From: Paragordius varius
Taxonomy: Eukaryota > Nematomorpha
Length of the DNA: 64,000 bases
NCBI GenBank assembly: GCA_964247055.1
Contig: OZ176058.1
Location: 2,046,001 to 2,110,000 of the forward strand
Reading direction: 5' to 3'
Shown here: piece after piece, positions 1-12,198 of the stretch
Position numbering within the stretch: position 1 is the stretch's first letter
Layout of the letters: each line of letters starts with the position of its first letter
The notes under the pieces: model-generated
The model's input: only the letters and a program-made list of their open reading frames with translations
Database searches by the model: none
What the model was told of the DNA's origin: nothing
Translations under genes and position numbers: made by a program

Positions 1-299
1 ATTTTAAGGGTAAAACTAAAGCTAATCTTTTATTTGATTTACATCTAACATTGATAGAAATAGAAAAAGTGCTCTATTTTGTATTATTTTTAATTATACC
101 ACTGCAGACATGTCACGTTCACTAAATTTTTACCTTTTGGTTTTAGCTTAAAAGAAATCAAATAATTTTTAAAATATTTATATATTTCGGTTTATTATGT
201 TATATAAGTGCCAAGTTTTGTCATGGTTTCGATTCCTTCCATATTTAAAGAATTTAATATTAAACAGGCCTGGGGTATTTAAGCTGTATCCAGGTGTTA
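1..299 (+). repeat. GGGGTA palindrome family, copy 1 (cut by window edge)
   Basis: Matches the right half of the full copy at 55026-55599, in the same order: AAGGGTAAAACTAAAGCTAA, then ACATCTAACATTGATAGAAA, then GGTTTCGATTCCTTCC, then GGCCTGGGGTAT. The terminal hairpin is shortened (TGGGGTATTTAAGCTGTATCC) and the copy ends at CAGGTGTTAA. Non-coding; family discussed under the 55026 copy. Confidence 0.8.
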
Positions 300-566
300 A
301 TGGAAGCTATAATAAAAAGAAAGTTCACGTACATTGGTCACATTTTAAGAAGTACATCTCTTGAGAAGCATTTGATTTTTGGAAAAGTTGAAGGGAAAAG
401 AAAAAAAAGGAAGACCAATGTTAAGATGGCTGGATACTATAAAGAAGGATATAAAGGAATTGAAAGAAACTGAATGGGAAAGAGACAAGTGGAGAGAATT
501 CGTCATTTTAATATCCAAGGGGTCGAACTCGACCTAAGGAATTACCTACCTACCTACCTACCTAAT
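300..566 (+). mobile_element. LINE 3' end (reverse transcriptase C-terminus) with ACCT tail
   Basis: The plus strand encodes the C-terminal tail typical of insect non-LTR endonuclease-reverse transcriptase proteins: YIGHILRSTSLEKHLIFGK, then after a frame change in a poly-A run near 408-416, GRPMLRWLDTIKKDIKE and WERDKWREF. The reading frame stops at TAA 535-537 and is followed by an (ACCT)n microsatellite at 543-565, which looks like the 3' tail of the LINE. Only the last ~75 codons are present, so this is a 5'-truncated dead copy. The clade cannot be fixed from this piece alone. It abuts the end of the GGGGTA palindrome at 299. Confidence 0.75.
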
Positions 567-779
567 TCATTTACAAATAAAAAATTTTATTTAAAAACCA
601 CTTTTTCGTGTGCCAAAATTTTGAAATCATTTTAATGTAGGGAAATTTTTCTGCATTTCAAATTGGGTAAAAAATAAAAATTAACAAATTTAAATCTGAA
701 AATAATTAATATTAAAATAAGCGAAAATTCGTTTTTGTGTATTTTAAAAATTCATTAATTAAAAAAATAATAAGTATCA

Positions 780-3496
780 ATATGGTAAGACACTCTTTGT
801 AAGTTTATATTTATTTTGTTTTTAGCAATAAATACATTTTGATAAATAAAATATGTCAAAAACTGGTTAAAAAAAAAGTTTAAAAAAGCGCATAAAATTG
901 GGGGATATAAAATAATATATATATTTGTTAGTAAATTACATCAGGATAATCGTGATAACAATTTGGTTTGAGAATCATTACATTTTTTATTTTTTTGTAG
1001 GAGATGGCATTTGGGTTATTTAATACCATGTTGTTTTGGAAAGTTTAATTAATTAAGATTATTCTTCGTTATTTTAAAGATTTTATATTTCTATATAAGT
1101 GTGCGAGCCTTGAATAGTTTTCGGAAAACGTATAAGCCTATTCTAATTCCAATGTGAAACATCTTCGATCATTTTTATGCAGTGACAAAGTCCCATTTTT
1201 AAATTAAATCTGCATACCACCCCTTGTTGAAATCGGGGTTTATAAAAATGAATGTTCCTAAAATTTTAAGTATAAAGGATGTAACTTGTAGGCCCACTTA
1301 GTTTCAATAGTATGTTTTTTGTTATACGAATGGGACAATATTGCAAAGCCTTTTCAAAATTAGCACCTCAGTATTGCCCCGTACTTAATGCGAAAATGGC
1401 GTTTTTGTAATTTTTTTAAATTATGCAAAACGTGTAAAGGCAGATTAAACAATGAAGCGGTTAGTTATAAAAACAAAACAAAATTCGCATTTTAATTTTT
1501 ATGTGCTCCCAAATTGTAATCGATTGCTGAAGATTGCTTTAAACTCAATTAACTGAACAATTTTGGTCTCCAAAATTAAATTAAATAAAGAGACTGTCAT
1601 AAATAATTAGGCATATATATAAATAATTTAAAGTTATTTTATACTCTTTCCAAGCTCCAGAATATCTCAAATATTATCTATAAATTAAGTTTCATGCAAA
1701 TAATTATTAGAATTTTTTTATATTATATTTTAGCCTTTAATATAAATTTTTTGGGCAATTTAGGCATTGCGAGCTTATTCAACACAACATAATTTATTAT
1801 GTGCAATGATATTTATGGCTTTTTTAACCAGGTTATTTACTATTGTTTGAAAAGTTGTTTCTACTTGAAGTTTTTTATATGATACCATAAATTTACTGAT
1901 CAATTTTATATTATTTGTATTTTGCAGCCCTAATATGCATTTGTTTGTCTGTTGTATTCATAATTCGTCAAAATTAGGAAGTAAAATGGCGGAGAAAAAG
2001 TATGAGATTATTATAATTTTACAATACAATTGTTACACATCTAAAAGCTCAAGAAAGAATATTTTGAATTTTAATATTATAATTATAAAGTTAGAGTAAA
2101 AAAGTCGAAATTTGTCTTAAGAATGCCCATTTGGAGCGGAATAAAGCTTCACCATCGGGGTCCATATCTTTAATACTTATAAAAGTTTTAAGTACTTATG
2201 TTGTGATAAAATATAGAGTTTTTTGAAATAAACCATTAGAAACATACCAAAAAAATACTATCAAAAAAGCGCAAATTTTGATATTTTTTGACATAGATTA
2301 GTTTAATTGATATAAATACAGAAATAAAGAAATAATTAATAAATGGTACATTTGCATGTTATAAAATTTAAACATCATTTGTGCAAATCAATTCTTTTAA
2401 TTTACTGAATATTTTAAAAATAAACCCTTATTTATGTAACAATTCAAAAATATTCTAAAAACATAAATTTTATAATAATATTTAAAAAATATTTATTTTA
2501 TTTAAATTTAATTATCCATATTACAATCTAACCACTTTATTGAACATCAACCGTTTTATGACTACATGTTATGCAAGTAAGTGGCTTTCTTTTTCTTTTA
2601 AATTTACATATTCTTGGATCAAATTACATTCTTTTCTAACTTTATGCGCAAGGGAGAAACAAGATCAATCTGACTTCTAATCTAAATCGAACTAATTCAT
2701 TTTGGCCAATTGTTATATTTTATATATAATGTCTAATAAATTTTTTTCAAATTTATTATTTATCATATATGATGCCTTTGTATAGTTTTTGTCATATTAA
2801 GTCTGTTGTCGTAATGTAATAAATATTAGAAATGTATTAGATATTTCAAACACTGACTATATAATTCAGGTTATCTTGCATCTGCTTTATTTAATTTAAG
2901 AGGAGCCGCGTAGCTAGCTTTAAAAAATTGAGATACAGCACTGTTAGTAAGATAAGGGTTTAAAAGGTCTTATATCCCCTTAAAAAGAATTTTTTAGCCC
3001 ATTCAAGTATGACTGCAAATGCAAACAGCTTTCAAATATTTTATCGTATTTCCGATAAAAATATTTTTTGGCCTTTTTATTTTTTTATTACCATTGATTA
3101 AATTAAACCTATATAAAATATAGTTTCCTAACACTTGATAAAAATATATGTCGTTTTAGAAATCATATATAAAATAATTTTTCTTTCCTTGTATATCAAA
3201 AGACTAAAACTATTCCATGATTTTTTTATTTTTTGTAGTTGACATATAGTGGTATATCCCAGCGCTCATTTTTGTAAACAACCGTTTTAAAAGTTATTTC
3301 AGCTAGAATTTAATAATCAAACATTGTTCTTATGTATTAGATAGAAAGGCTTAGACTTTTACAGGTTTGAGACTACTAGAGTCTAATACTGGTACAATCC
3401 CAAGAAACTATTAAACTAAACAGCTGATTCTTAATATTAGTATTTAAAAATGAATGAAAGTTATTAAAATTAATTATTTACATTTAAATACATTTA
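780..3496. repeat. Long interspersed unit, copy A, part 1
   Basis: Aligns by eye, in the same orientation, with 18303-19573 plus 23974-25388: shared blocks include GTTTATATTTATTTTGTTTTT, AATTCCAA-GTGAAA-ATCTTCGATCATTTTTA, ATGTGCAATGATATTTATGG/ATGCGCAATGACGTTTGAT, ACTATCAAAAAAGCGCAAAT and GACATAT...AGCGCTCA. Divergence is high and no reading frame is kept. It contains a CAGTTGG-type terminal repeat at 2510-2722. It is interrupted at 3497 by a Helitron and resumes at 6353. Confidence 0.7.
2510..2722 (-). repeat. CAGTTGGCC-type ~200-bp terminal repeat (right orientation)
   Basis: Starts ATCCATATTACAATCTAACC and ends CTAAATCGAACTAATTCATT..GGCCAATTG. The same ~200-bp block occurs at 6862, 15725 and 24345 in this orientation and inverted at 10183 and 18098. 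The outermost bases read CAGTTG when oriented outward, like a Tc1/mariner-type end. Non-coding. Confidence 0.7.
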
Positions 3497-3759
3497 CTAG
3501 CGTAAATCTCGGGGTGCTACGCTGCCCGATGTCTTTCGGACTTCTTGTAAGGTGAGAAGTTTGTCTTTATAATCTTATATGGCAAAAAATATTCCCCAAA
3601 ACATATTGTTCGAAACATTATTTAATAGTTATGATCTCATAGGATTTTCAAAACTGTGCATTCATACTAATATTATATAGTTTATTGTGTGAAGGCCCCA
3701 AATTGACGGCTGCAAAAACCGCTATACAATAATTTTATCTTTTTATGTGTATTATTTTT

Positions 3760-4920
3760 AAGCCTTTATAGAACTCGTATGGCTTCCTAAGCTTTATGAA
3801 AATTACCCCCCAAACTAGCCATTTTTGTATGGCGTATCAGTTTTAAACCGGTATCCCCTACCCATTGGCTTATAGAAAAAGGGCTGAGTTAAATTCTTTG
3901 CCTTTATACAAATATTTAGCATCCTTGATACCATCGTCTCATGGGTAATTCGAAAAATACCTCAACATTAAATAATTGTTATATAATGGCGTATATTTAG
4001 GGCATAAGGCTCCAAATTAACGGCTAAGAAAAAACGTCTACCTTATTTTTTAACTAGTTACGGGTAATATTTTAACCTTAAAAGGGCCGACTTCATAAAT
4101 TTTCTGTAAATTCCAAAACAACGCAATTTGTATATAGTGGCGGAGTTAGCGGGTTAGGTAAAGCGTTGGGCAAAATTTATGCCTTTGTATTGGGAATATC
4201 TGGACCCTGGATTCCATGTGTTCCTATAAGTTTTTGGAAATATTGCTTCAAAACTAAAAAGTTGTTCTATGGCGGCGAATTAGGGCGTACTTTATATAGC
4301 GACTCATTAAAATCCCCTATAGAAAAATATTTGTTTTTTAAGGGGTAACAAATATTTTCGGCCCTTATTCCACATAGTCTCATAGGTTTGCTGAAATTTG
4401 GATACGAAGGCATGCTGTAACGATATGGTGACGCAGTTTTACAGGGGTAGCCACCTAACCAGGGGCGAAAGAAAAAACACTCGATTATAATTTTTGCCCT
4501 AATTAGATACATGGAATAATGATTGATTCCATATACCTCGTATGATTTTCACCAAATTGCCTCAAAACTTAAAAATGATTCTATGAGGCGTATTTTTCAG
4601 GGCGTAAAAGGCCTAATTATCGTGCAATTAAAAACCGCACGACCTAAATTTTTTCCTATTTACGGGTAAAACCTTAAGCACCTATTAAACTCATATGGCC
4701 TGATAGGTTTTCACAAATTTAGGAACGCCATTTCGATATGATGAGGCAGTTTTTAGCGGGTAGCTCTTTACTCAGCAGCCAATACAAAAAAGCATGACTA
4801 AAATTTTTGCCTTTTAACAGGGTATACCTGGAATCATTAAATTTTTACGGTCTCATACCTTGGACGAAAATAGATTGTTTTTTTAAAAAAAATGCATATT
4901 ACGGGGGGAGCGGGTAAAAA
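3760..4920. repeat. Degenerate ~150-bp tandem array inside the Helitron
   Basis: A recurring block (GCCTTT...; CTCAT(A/G)GG..TTTTGAAAATT..C; TATATGGCG...TTTTAGGG) restarts near 3760, 3900, 4070, 4180, 4340, 4495, 4665 and 4810. Related units occur in the second Helitron copy at 8830-9330. No credible protein is encoded; small open frames here are chance. Confidence 0.6.
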
Positions 4921-5136
4921 GAGGTCCTAAACTAAAGCGAGACAACTATGTTCGGCGCAATCGAAATAAACAAAAACCATATTTGAAATTGAATGGTCCG
5001 ATTTCTCCGGAAAATACTTTCAAAGACACTATTTTTGTGGACTTCTCCTTTCAAAAAAAACCGTTTTTCACACAGGTTGGGCCTGAACTGGGCCTAATTT
5101 AAAAAAAGGGCGAAGCTATTGTCGGGGCATTCATTA

Positions 5137-6255
5137 CATTAGACAACAAATTTTAACTTTTTTTAACTGCCATTCTTGTAAATTTAAAATTTATTTCATT
5201 AAAGTACATAATTAGTATATCTAAAAGAAAATTGGTCTAGCATGGAAGAATTTTTTTATATTAGAGTTTATCGATAATTTTTGGCCCCGATTTAACATTA
5301 AACTCAAAAATTTCTAAAATTAAAAGTTTTAAATCTGAAGCCATGTATTTTATATCATTCGAAAGAGCTCGAAAAATTGCATCTTTTAAAGGGTAGTAAG
5401 TCATTTAAATCAATCGGATGTAAAAATTATTTAGATTTAAATGGTCAAAATTTTCAATCCTTAAATAAGTCAAGAATTTTCACAGACAAACTAATTTGAA
5501 AATCATATAAATTATTTTAATAAAATTATTAGGGTTATATTAGTATTTAATATAAAAAAATGTTTGAAAAAGCTTTTGGTTTGCTCTTTTAATAAAAATT
5601 ATTATTATCATAAATATTTTGCCTAGTGGATACTAAAATGCATAGTTATAACTGTAAATTTATTACATAATGGCTATAAAAGATCAAAAATACCTTAAAC
5701 TTTGTTTTTATCTTTAAAATTTCAAAATTATCAGCCTTGTAAAGAAAATAAATTAATATTGATGAGATGGTAATTTTCAAAAAACAAAAAACTTAAAAAT
5801 AGCTGTTTTGAGTGACATAAAAGCAAAAAAAAATGTTTTAATCAAAAAAAACTTTCTTGCGTTATCTTTTTTGGACATTCATCTCCATCTAAACAAAGTT
5901 TGAGCTATTTTCATCCATTAGTTTTAATATAAATTAAAAAAAGTGCTCTCGCTTCGCGCGTTTGTCGCTCTTTGTGTCCAATATTAACTGTCGATGTAAT
6001 ACATATTAGTATGCATTTTATAGAGTTTTTAATACTCTTTCGAATGATATATTACAAATGGGCATTACTTGTTTATTTTCAAAGAAAAACATTTTTTAGT
6101 AAAATTTTGATAAAGGGGGCGCATAATCAAAAAAATCAATTTATACAAAATTCTTCCATCCAGTTAAAATTTTTATTTCAGATTTACTGTTAAAATGATA
6201 CTAAATATCAGAAAATGCAAAAAACTCGAGTGGCAGAAAAATTTGTTGTCTAGTG
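5137..6255 (-). mobile_element. CACTA-type MITE, copy 1 (1119 bp)
   Basis: Ends are CATTAGACAACAAATTTTAA (left, one change from CACTAG) and ...AATTTGTTGTCTAGTG (right). A 3-bp target duplication TTA lies at 5134-5136 and 6256-6258. The same element is present in inverse orientation at 16118-17228. The related Helitron copy at 9620-9640 (GGCATTCATTAATGATT) lacks it, giving an empty site. Non-autonomous: no transposase is seen. It carries an unusually GC-rich patch near 5945-5970. Confidence 0.85.
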
Positions 6256-6352
6256 TTATTGATTAGATTTTTTCGACCTTATTTGAATGGGTCAACCGGT
6301 TTTCCTGAAACAGATCACAAAGCCAGCTTTTTCCATTTTATAAATATATAGA

Positions 6353-7530
6353 TATGCCTGTTGCATTAGCGATTTAAAAAAGTTAATCGAGATAAATGGC
6401 GGCAAAAATTTTAAGATGGGGTTTTTTTACTTTAATTTTTTTTCTATAATGCGCCTAAAATAACGCATATTTTTAAATTAGACATATCTTTCTACTTTTT
6501 AAGATATTCAAATTTCCTGCTCTGGGATATACTATAAAAGGTATGGAGTTTTAAGGCAAGAATATAATATTAATTCGGAAGATTGAACAAACCTAAGCAG
6601 CAGTTTATCAAAATTTTTACAGGCCAAATATGTTTTCTGTCTAAAGGGATACCCATAAATATTACAGGATGTTTGACACATATTCAATTTAAAATAATTT
6701 CCTTTTAATTTTGGCTAACATCCAGCTAAAATATATTAATTAAATTAGAATATTTTTTTAATTATATATTATTATTTGTTAGCTTATTGTAGGCTTTAAA
6801 ATTAAGCGATATATATGTTTATTTTTTATAATATTTTTTATAATTAAATATTAACGTTCGATTACAATCTATCCATAAATCTTTTGTTAGCCATTTATGA
6901 ATACATGTCGACATGCAACACCTTCAAGTAATTGGATTTCTATAGCCATCAATTTATTCTTGGATCAAATTTTTACATATCTTTTTTAATTTTGTGCTAA
7001 AGGGTGTGGCACTTCCGTCACTGTCCACAAAAATTATCTAAATTGAACTAACAAATTTTGGCCACTGTTATTTATTTACATGTATTACATTTATTTCAAT
7101 AAATATTAAATTTTTTTAAACTAAAATTGTATTATATTGTTGCACTTGTTTCGGAGTAATTTTAGAATATATAACATTTGGCGATTAAACATCGTAGCCG
7201 GGTGTTTTATTCCAATTTATTTCGCTTTGTACTGTAAAAACAATCTCGTTTCTGATTGTATGGGCCTTTTTAATGGTTAATTTTGGTATTATTTTTATCT
7301 TGTGAGAATGTATCGCTTTTTTTACACAAAGATGAATTTGATCATATGCAAATAACTAACTTACTGATACACTAACCGTAACCCACATTATACCTGGGGT
7401 CCGTAGGTTTACCCTCAAATATTAATTTGAAATTTGTGCATAAAGATCTATAAGTAATTGTTAATAAACCGATGTTTTTGGGTAAATACCACGGATATAA
7501 GCTGAAAAAGGAACATTGATTTTTTTAATA
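6353..7530. repeat. Long interspersed unit, copy A, part 2
   Basis: Resumes after the Helitron with TATGCCTGTTGCATTAGCG, matching 25388 onward to about 25700. From ~6680 it instead matches 15440-17560 (same orientation), ending in ATACCACGGATATAAGC at about 7485-7503. It contains the terminal-repeat block 6862-7062. No gene seen. Confidence 0.6.
6862..7062 (-). repeat. CAGTTGGCC-type terminal repeat
   Basis: Begins GATTACAATCTATCCATAAA and ends TTTTGGCCACTGTTA; nearly the same as 15725-15936, including ATACATGTCGACATGCAACA. Confidence 0.7.
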
Positions 7531-8819
7531 ATATAATGCATATACTAAAATTTTTTAACGTTATAAAGATTAAAATTAAATTTATCAGTCAATATTTTTG
7601 CTCTAATAAAACTCGTGGCTAAATCTTATTGTTATGTATATTAAATGATAATGAAGTACTATGATTAATTTGTACGCGATAAGTTTGGAATCTACAAAAA
7701 TATATATAGGTTAAAAAGGGTAAACCAATCATTTTCAAATACATGTGTTAAAAATCTTATTGAAATTGATATATTTTGAACATATTTAGATGAAAAAGTC
7801 TAAGTCTGGAAGCTAGAAAAATTGTAATAGTGTGTGTATGTGTGAATTTTACAGTTTTATGCTTAAAATCTAATAAAATATTTTAAAACCCCACACACAC
7901 ATATATATATATATGTTTCAAATGCGGCCCACGAAGCCCGTTGGACAATCCTGGTCTAAAATTTTCATTGTTTTTAATTTATAGTTGTCCATAGATAATA
8001 AATAGAGGGCTCATTTATAAATTTCAATCCTAGTATTAGGAATTTTTTATGTAAAAAATTAATTTTGTTTAGTGAATATGAAATAATTTATCATATGTCA
8101 AAATAATTTAATGAAATAATTTGAACTAAAAATTTTTTTAAAATATATTTTGATAAACGTAGGCATATAAATGCTGTGATGATTGGTTCGTTTGACATTT
8201 GATTTTCGCAAAATGATAGATTTTATTTTACCGCCCCAGTCTGAGCCATGCATAAAATTTTATAATTCAAATTTAAATTTTATCTAGAAAAATTTAATTA
8301 TACCAGCGCTCCTTAAACTTTCGAATTTCTTAACGAACCCAACAAATATAAAAGAAAAATAATGGTTTCTTCGAAATAACACTTTGAAATTGAGTTAATA
8401 ATATTTATCAGGATTATTTCGGTTTTGAGAGATTTACAAAAATGAATCTACACTTTTTATAAATTTTTATAACATTTTCTGATTCATAATAAATTTATAC
8501 AAAGTCTCACCGATAAATATTCTTAATAATTTGCAATAAATAGAGTTAATGAAGATAAAAAATAATAATAAACATATTTAATAAAAAGATTGTCTTTAAT
8601 TATTCTTTTACGGATTTTTACATAGAATATTGTCCACTCGAAATTCCTTATTAAAGTTAATATTCAACTATCATTGGATTTATTTTGAAAATTTTCGTTT
8701 TACGAAATCATGGTTAAAAGTTTTAATTTAAAATTGTGTTCATACAGCTGGGATCAAGGGATATAAAAAGTAAATCATTTGTGGTCCCTTTTTAAAAGAA
8801 AGAGTGATATTATACAAAT
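7531..8819. other. AT-rich stretch, no gene; CA/TA microsatellite and hAT-like terminus
   Basis: No coding exon recognised. A CACACA/(AT)n run lies at about 7892-7915. Immediately after it, 7921-7952 reads AATGCGGCCCACGAAGCCCG then TTGGACAATCCTG. In reverse this begins CAGGATTGTCCAACGGGC, the look of a hAT (Charlie-like) terminus; no partner end or target duplication was found. Confidence 0.4.
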
Positions 8820-9699
8820 TCCCCAGAAATGTGATTAACTGAACTGGTATGGCCTATAGGTTTTTTGAAAATTAGCTCCAAACTACGCCTATTTTGTATG
8901 GCGTCTCAGTTTTAAACCGGTAGACCCCTACCCATAGACCTATATGGAAAAAGCGGTGAGCTAGATTCTTTGCCTTAATAGGGCAAATATTTGGAATCAT
9001 CTTTAATACCATCGTCTCATGGGTTATTGAAAAAATACAACACTAAATAATCGTTATATGATGGCGTTTTAGGGTATAAAGGCCCCAACGGCTAATAAAA
9101 AACCCGACCTTAATTTTTACTTAGTCACGGTAATATTTCTAGCTTTTAATGAGCTCATTGGCTTCATAAATATCTGTAAATTAGCTCCAAAACAACGCAA
9201 TTCTATATAGTGGCGCAGTTTTAGCGGCTATCTGTTTACCCAGCAGCCAATATTAAAAAAAAGCAAGACTAAATGTTTGCCTTTTAAGAGAGAATAACTC
9301 GAATCTTCAATGAATTTTAACGGTCTCATACCCTGGGCAAAAAATTATTTAGTTTTTTTAAAAAAATGGTATTTTACGGGGTGAACGGGTGATAAGAGTG
9401 CCTAAATTAAAAAGTAAGCCGACGACTAGGTTCGGCGCAATCGAAAAAAAGTAAAAATAATCATTTTAAAAATCGAATAGTACAACACGTTTTCCGGAAA
9501 ATTGTCTCAAAGACACGATTTTTCTGGACTTCTGTTTTCAAAAAACCCGTTTTTTACACGGGGTGGGCCCTAACTGGGGGCCTATTTAAAATAAAGGCTA
9601 GGCTATTATCGGGGCATTCATTAATGATTATATTTTTTTGATGGGTTTTCCGGAAACAGATCACAAAGCCAGCATTTTCCATTTTTATAAATATATAGA
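8820..9699 (-). mobile_element. Helitron fragment with intact 5' end
   Basis: The minus-strand start TCTATATATTTATAAAAATG (plus 9680-9699) and leader match the Helitron at 3497-6352, and the body carries the same ~150-bp units. The expected CTAG hairpin 3' end was not found, and similarity stops near 8820. It lacks the CACTA insertion and so serves as the empty site for 5137-6255. Confidence 0.7.
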
Positions 9700-10182
9700 T
9701 AAATAATGTTATACAAAGCAAACACAAAATTTCTTAATTTATAGACTAGTAAAAAGGGAAAAACAAATTTAGCCAATAAAATTGCCCTTTTGCAAAGAAA
9801 ACATAAATGTTAAAATGTCCTTACAAAAAAATTATCAAAACAAACTCAATTTTTTTAAAACTAAAACCAACATTGTTAAAAACATTTTAAAAAAGACGAA
9901 AATTTCATTTACTGAATAGCAGTTTATTATTTCTTAATATTACGATTGCGCATACTTGCTTACATTATATTTGTAAAAGGCAGGATAACCTGAAATCAAA
10001 TTAAATACGTAAACCGGCTAAATAGAAATACGCTAAGGAATGGGAATAAATTTACACGATATGTAAACTTATATTACATATATAGAGCTATATAAAAAAA
10101 ATTATGGTATATAATGCAGATAATATTTATTTAAATATCAAAGAAATAATATATACAATGAACAAATATATATACAGTTGTC
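9700..10182. other. AT-rich stretch, nothing recognised
   Basis: No exon, RNA gene or family member recognised on either strand. Confidence 0.4.
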
Positions 10183-10392
10183 CAAAATATGTTAGTTCGA
10201 TTTAGATTATACTTGACACTCTGTGTGTACAAAGGGGTGTAACCGTGCATTTGCATAAAAAGAAGATAAGTTTAGAAATTCCATCCATAAAAATTTGGTT
10301 GAATCAAAAAGAAATCCAATTACCTGATGCATGACATAAGTTTTTCATAAAGTTAAAATGGCTGAAATAGATTAATGGATAGATTGTTTTTT
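10183..10392 (+). repeat. CAGTTG-type terminal repeat (left orientation)
   Basis: Starts TACAGTTGTCCAAAATATG and ends ATGGATAGATTG; the inverse of the blocks at 2510, 6862, 15725 and 24345. It may pair with 15725-15936 as the two ends of one palindromic element later filled with insertions, but this pairing is inferred. Confidence 0.65.
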
Positions 10393-10689
10393 ACGTAATA
10401 CAAGTTAATTGTTTTTAAAAATTCAATTAAGTTTTGTTTTTTAAAAAAATATTGGTTATTTTTATGAAAAATGACTACAGAGAATAGATTGCTTACTGAG
10501 TATCGGGTGGATTAACTAACATTTATTTAAATAAAAATTGTTGTTAGAATAAATAGTTTATAAATTGTGAATTAAAATCACATATCGTATTATTTAAAAT
10601 TTACCAGAATTTTATTACATAAGGCAAAATTGAGATTAATTTTACTATATATAATAAAAAATCTATAACCTGCAAAATTTAGAGTTAAT

Positions 10690-11075
10690 AAACCAAAATG
10701 TAAAAAAAGCAAAAACACTTGATATTACTTATTTTAAGCTAAAACCGAAAGGTAAAAATTTAGTCAACGTGTGTGTGCAATACAAAATAAACCGCTCTTT
10801 CTAATTATATCAATGTTAGATGTTATTTAAATAAAAAAATTAGCTTTAATTTACCCTTAAAATTAAATGAAGACGATATTTTGGAAAAATTTTGTAAAAT
10901 AAAAATGGCGTCGAAGTAGTTAACAAAATTTTATTAAGATATTTTGGCATATTAGGATAGAGGCATGAATTTAAATTGGGACCGTTTCCTTCAATAATTT
11001 TTTTTAAAAATATTAATTTAAATTTAGTCTGGGGTATTTAGATACCCTAATTTGAATCAGAGTTTAAGTAGCAAA
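10690..11075 (-). repeat. GGGGTA palindrome family, partial copy
   Basis: Contains AAACCGAAAGGTAAAAATTT, AAAAATGGCGTCGAAGTAG and GTCTGGGGTATTTAGATACCC; oriented opposite to copy 1. The left terminus is missing. Confidence 0.75.
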
Positions 11076-12110
11076 CAAATTACTGTTCTGAAAAATTATT
11101 TATAACATTATGTACAAAATCGTAAGTAAAAGTAGCTTGATGATATAATTTAGATTTAAAAGTGTATTAGGATCTACTTTTGGTTTTGGTTCTTACAATT
11201 GGTAAAGTAAAGTTGAACAATTTTTATATGCTACATATCAGAAATGGCATTCAACCACCTTTTATGGAATTTTGATGAAAGCTAAAAGCTTCTTCCAAAA
11301 TATATGACTAAGTTATATCATAAACTGCTTAAAAACGAATCATTATTTTTCGAATATTTTAATTTTTAGATGAGGACTCTGAAAGTCATAAATTTTTTTG
11401 GTCTTCTCAACGCTAGTTCCTTAAAAATAAAAGCCGAAACAAAGTTTTGAAAATTTTTAACTACATGCTAAATTGTGGCATAAAAAATTTATTTTATAAA
11501 ATGTATACTTATAAAAATTCAATTTTTACAAATTTTGTTGACGCTTATTTTCTCTTATTTTTGGGCAGGAAGAAACGGTATAAAAAGTTTTGATATTGTA
11601 ACACTATTTCTATATAATTTGAGGCTGAATATTACCACCTGTTAATTTAATTAAAAGGTTCGTTTACTTTGAAATTTATGTTTATATTCACACATTCTTC
11701 GATATAAATTTGGAGACAAACAAATATTCTTACATAGTTCTAAGGTGATAGAAATCAGATTATATTATATAGAAAAGGTGCTTCTATAATATCTAAAAGC
11801 GTTTTTATAGCGTTTTAACCATGCCCAAAAAATTATGAAGTGGGGTCCAATATTTGCTATAAACTAAATTATGATAAAAATGGGCATTAAAAAAATTTTA
11901 ATGTCAATTAATATTAAAAATTTTATTGCCGCCATTTTGCGTTTATTTTAAAAGAACTAGCCTGATTTCAAATAGCAAAAGATTTTGGGTTATTGGGAGC
12001 CAACATTTAAAAATTTAAAAGAAGCCTAATCGTGTAGATTTAATTTTGAATAAATGTTTTTTATCTAAAATTACTATAACATTATAGAAACAAAAAAGTC
12101 GTTATTATTA
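11076..12110. other. AT-rich stretch, nothing recognised
   Basis: No exon with usable splice sites and no family copy was recognised. Confidence 0.35.
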
Positions 12111-12198
12111 ATATGTGTACCAATTCACACATGGTATTCAAATATTTTTTAATCAGTATTTTATTATATTTTGGTTTATTAATGTTATAAGTTTAGAC

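Larger units (their letters stand above)
3497..6352 (-). mobile_element. Helitron, non-autonomous, minus strand
   Basis: On the minus strand the 5' end is TCTATATATTTATAAAATGG (plus 6333-6352), followed by GGCTTTGTGATCTGTTTC, a typical Helitron leader. The 3' end is ...GATTTACGCTAG (plus 3497-3508), preceded by a short hairpin with stem TCGGG/CCCGA and loop CAGCGTAGCA. The element sits between A (3496) and T (6353) as Helitrons do. The related sequence around 25385-25400 (ATTTGCCTGTTGAATTG) runs straight across the junction (ATTTA|TATGCCTGTTGCATT), so it is a paralogous empty site. No Rep/helicase gene is present. The inside holds a ~150-bp degenerate tandem array and a later CACTA MITE insertion (5137-6255). 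Confidence 0.85.

Noticed and set aside
4166-6193. Open frames at 4166-4348, 4267-4512 and 5972-6193
   Set aside because: They fall in the Helitron satellite and the CACTA MITE, are not kept in the paired copies, and match no family.
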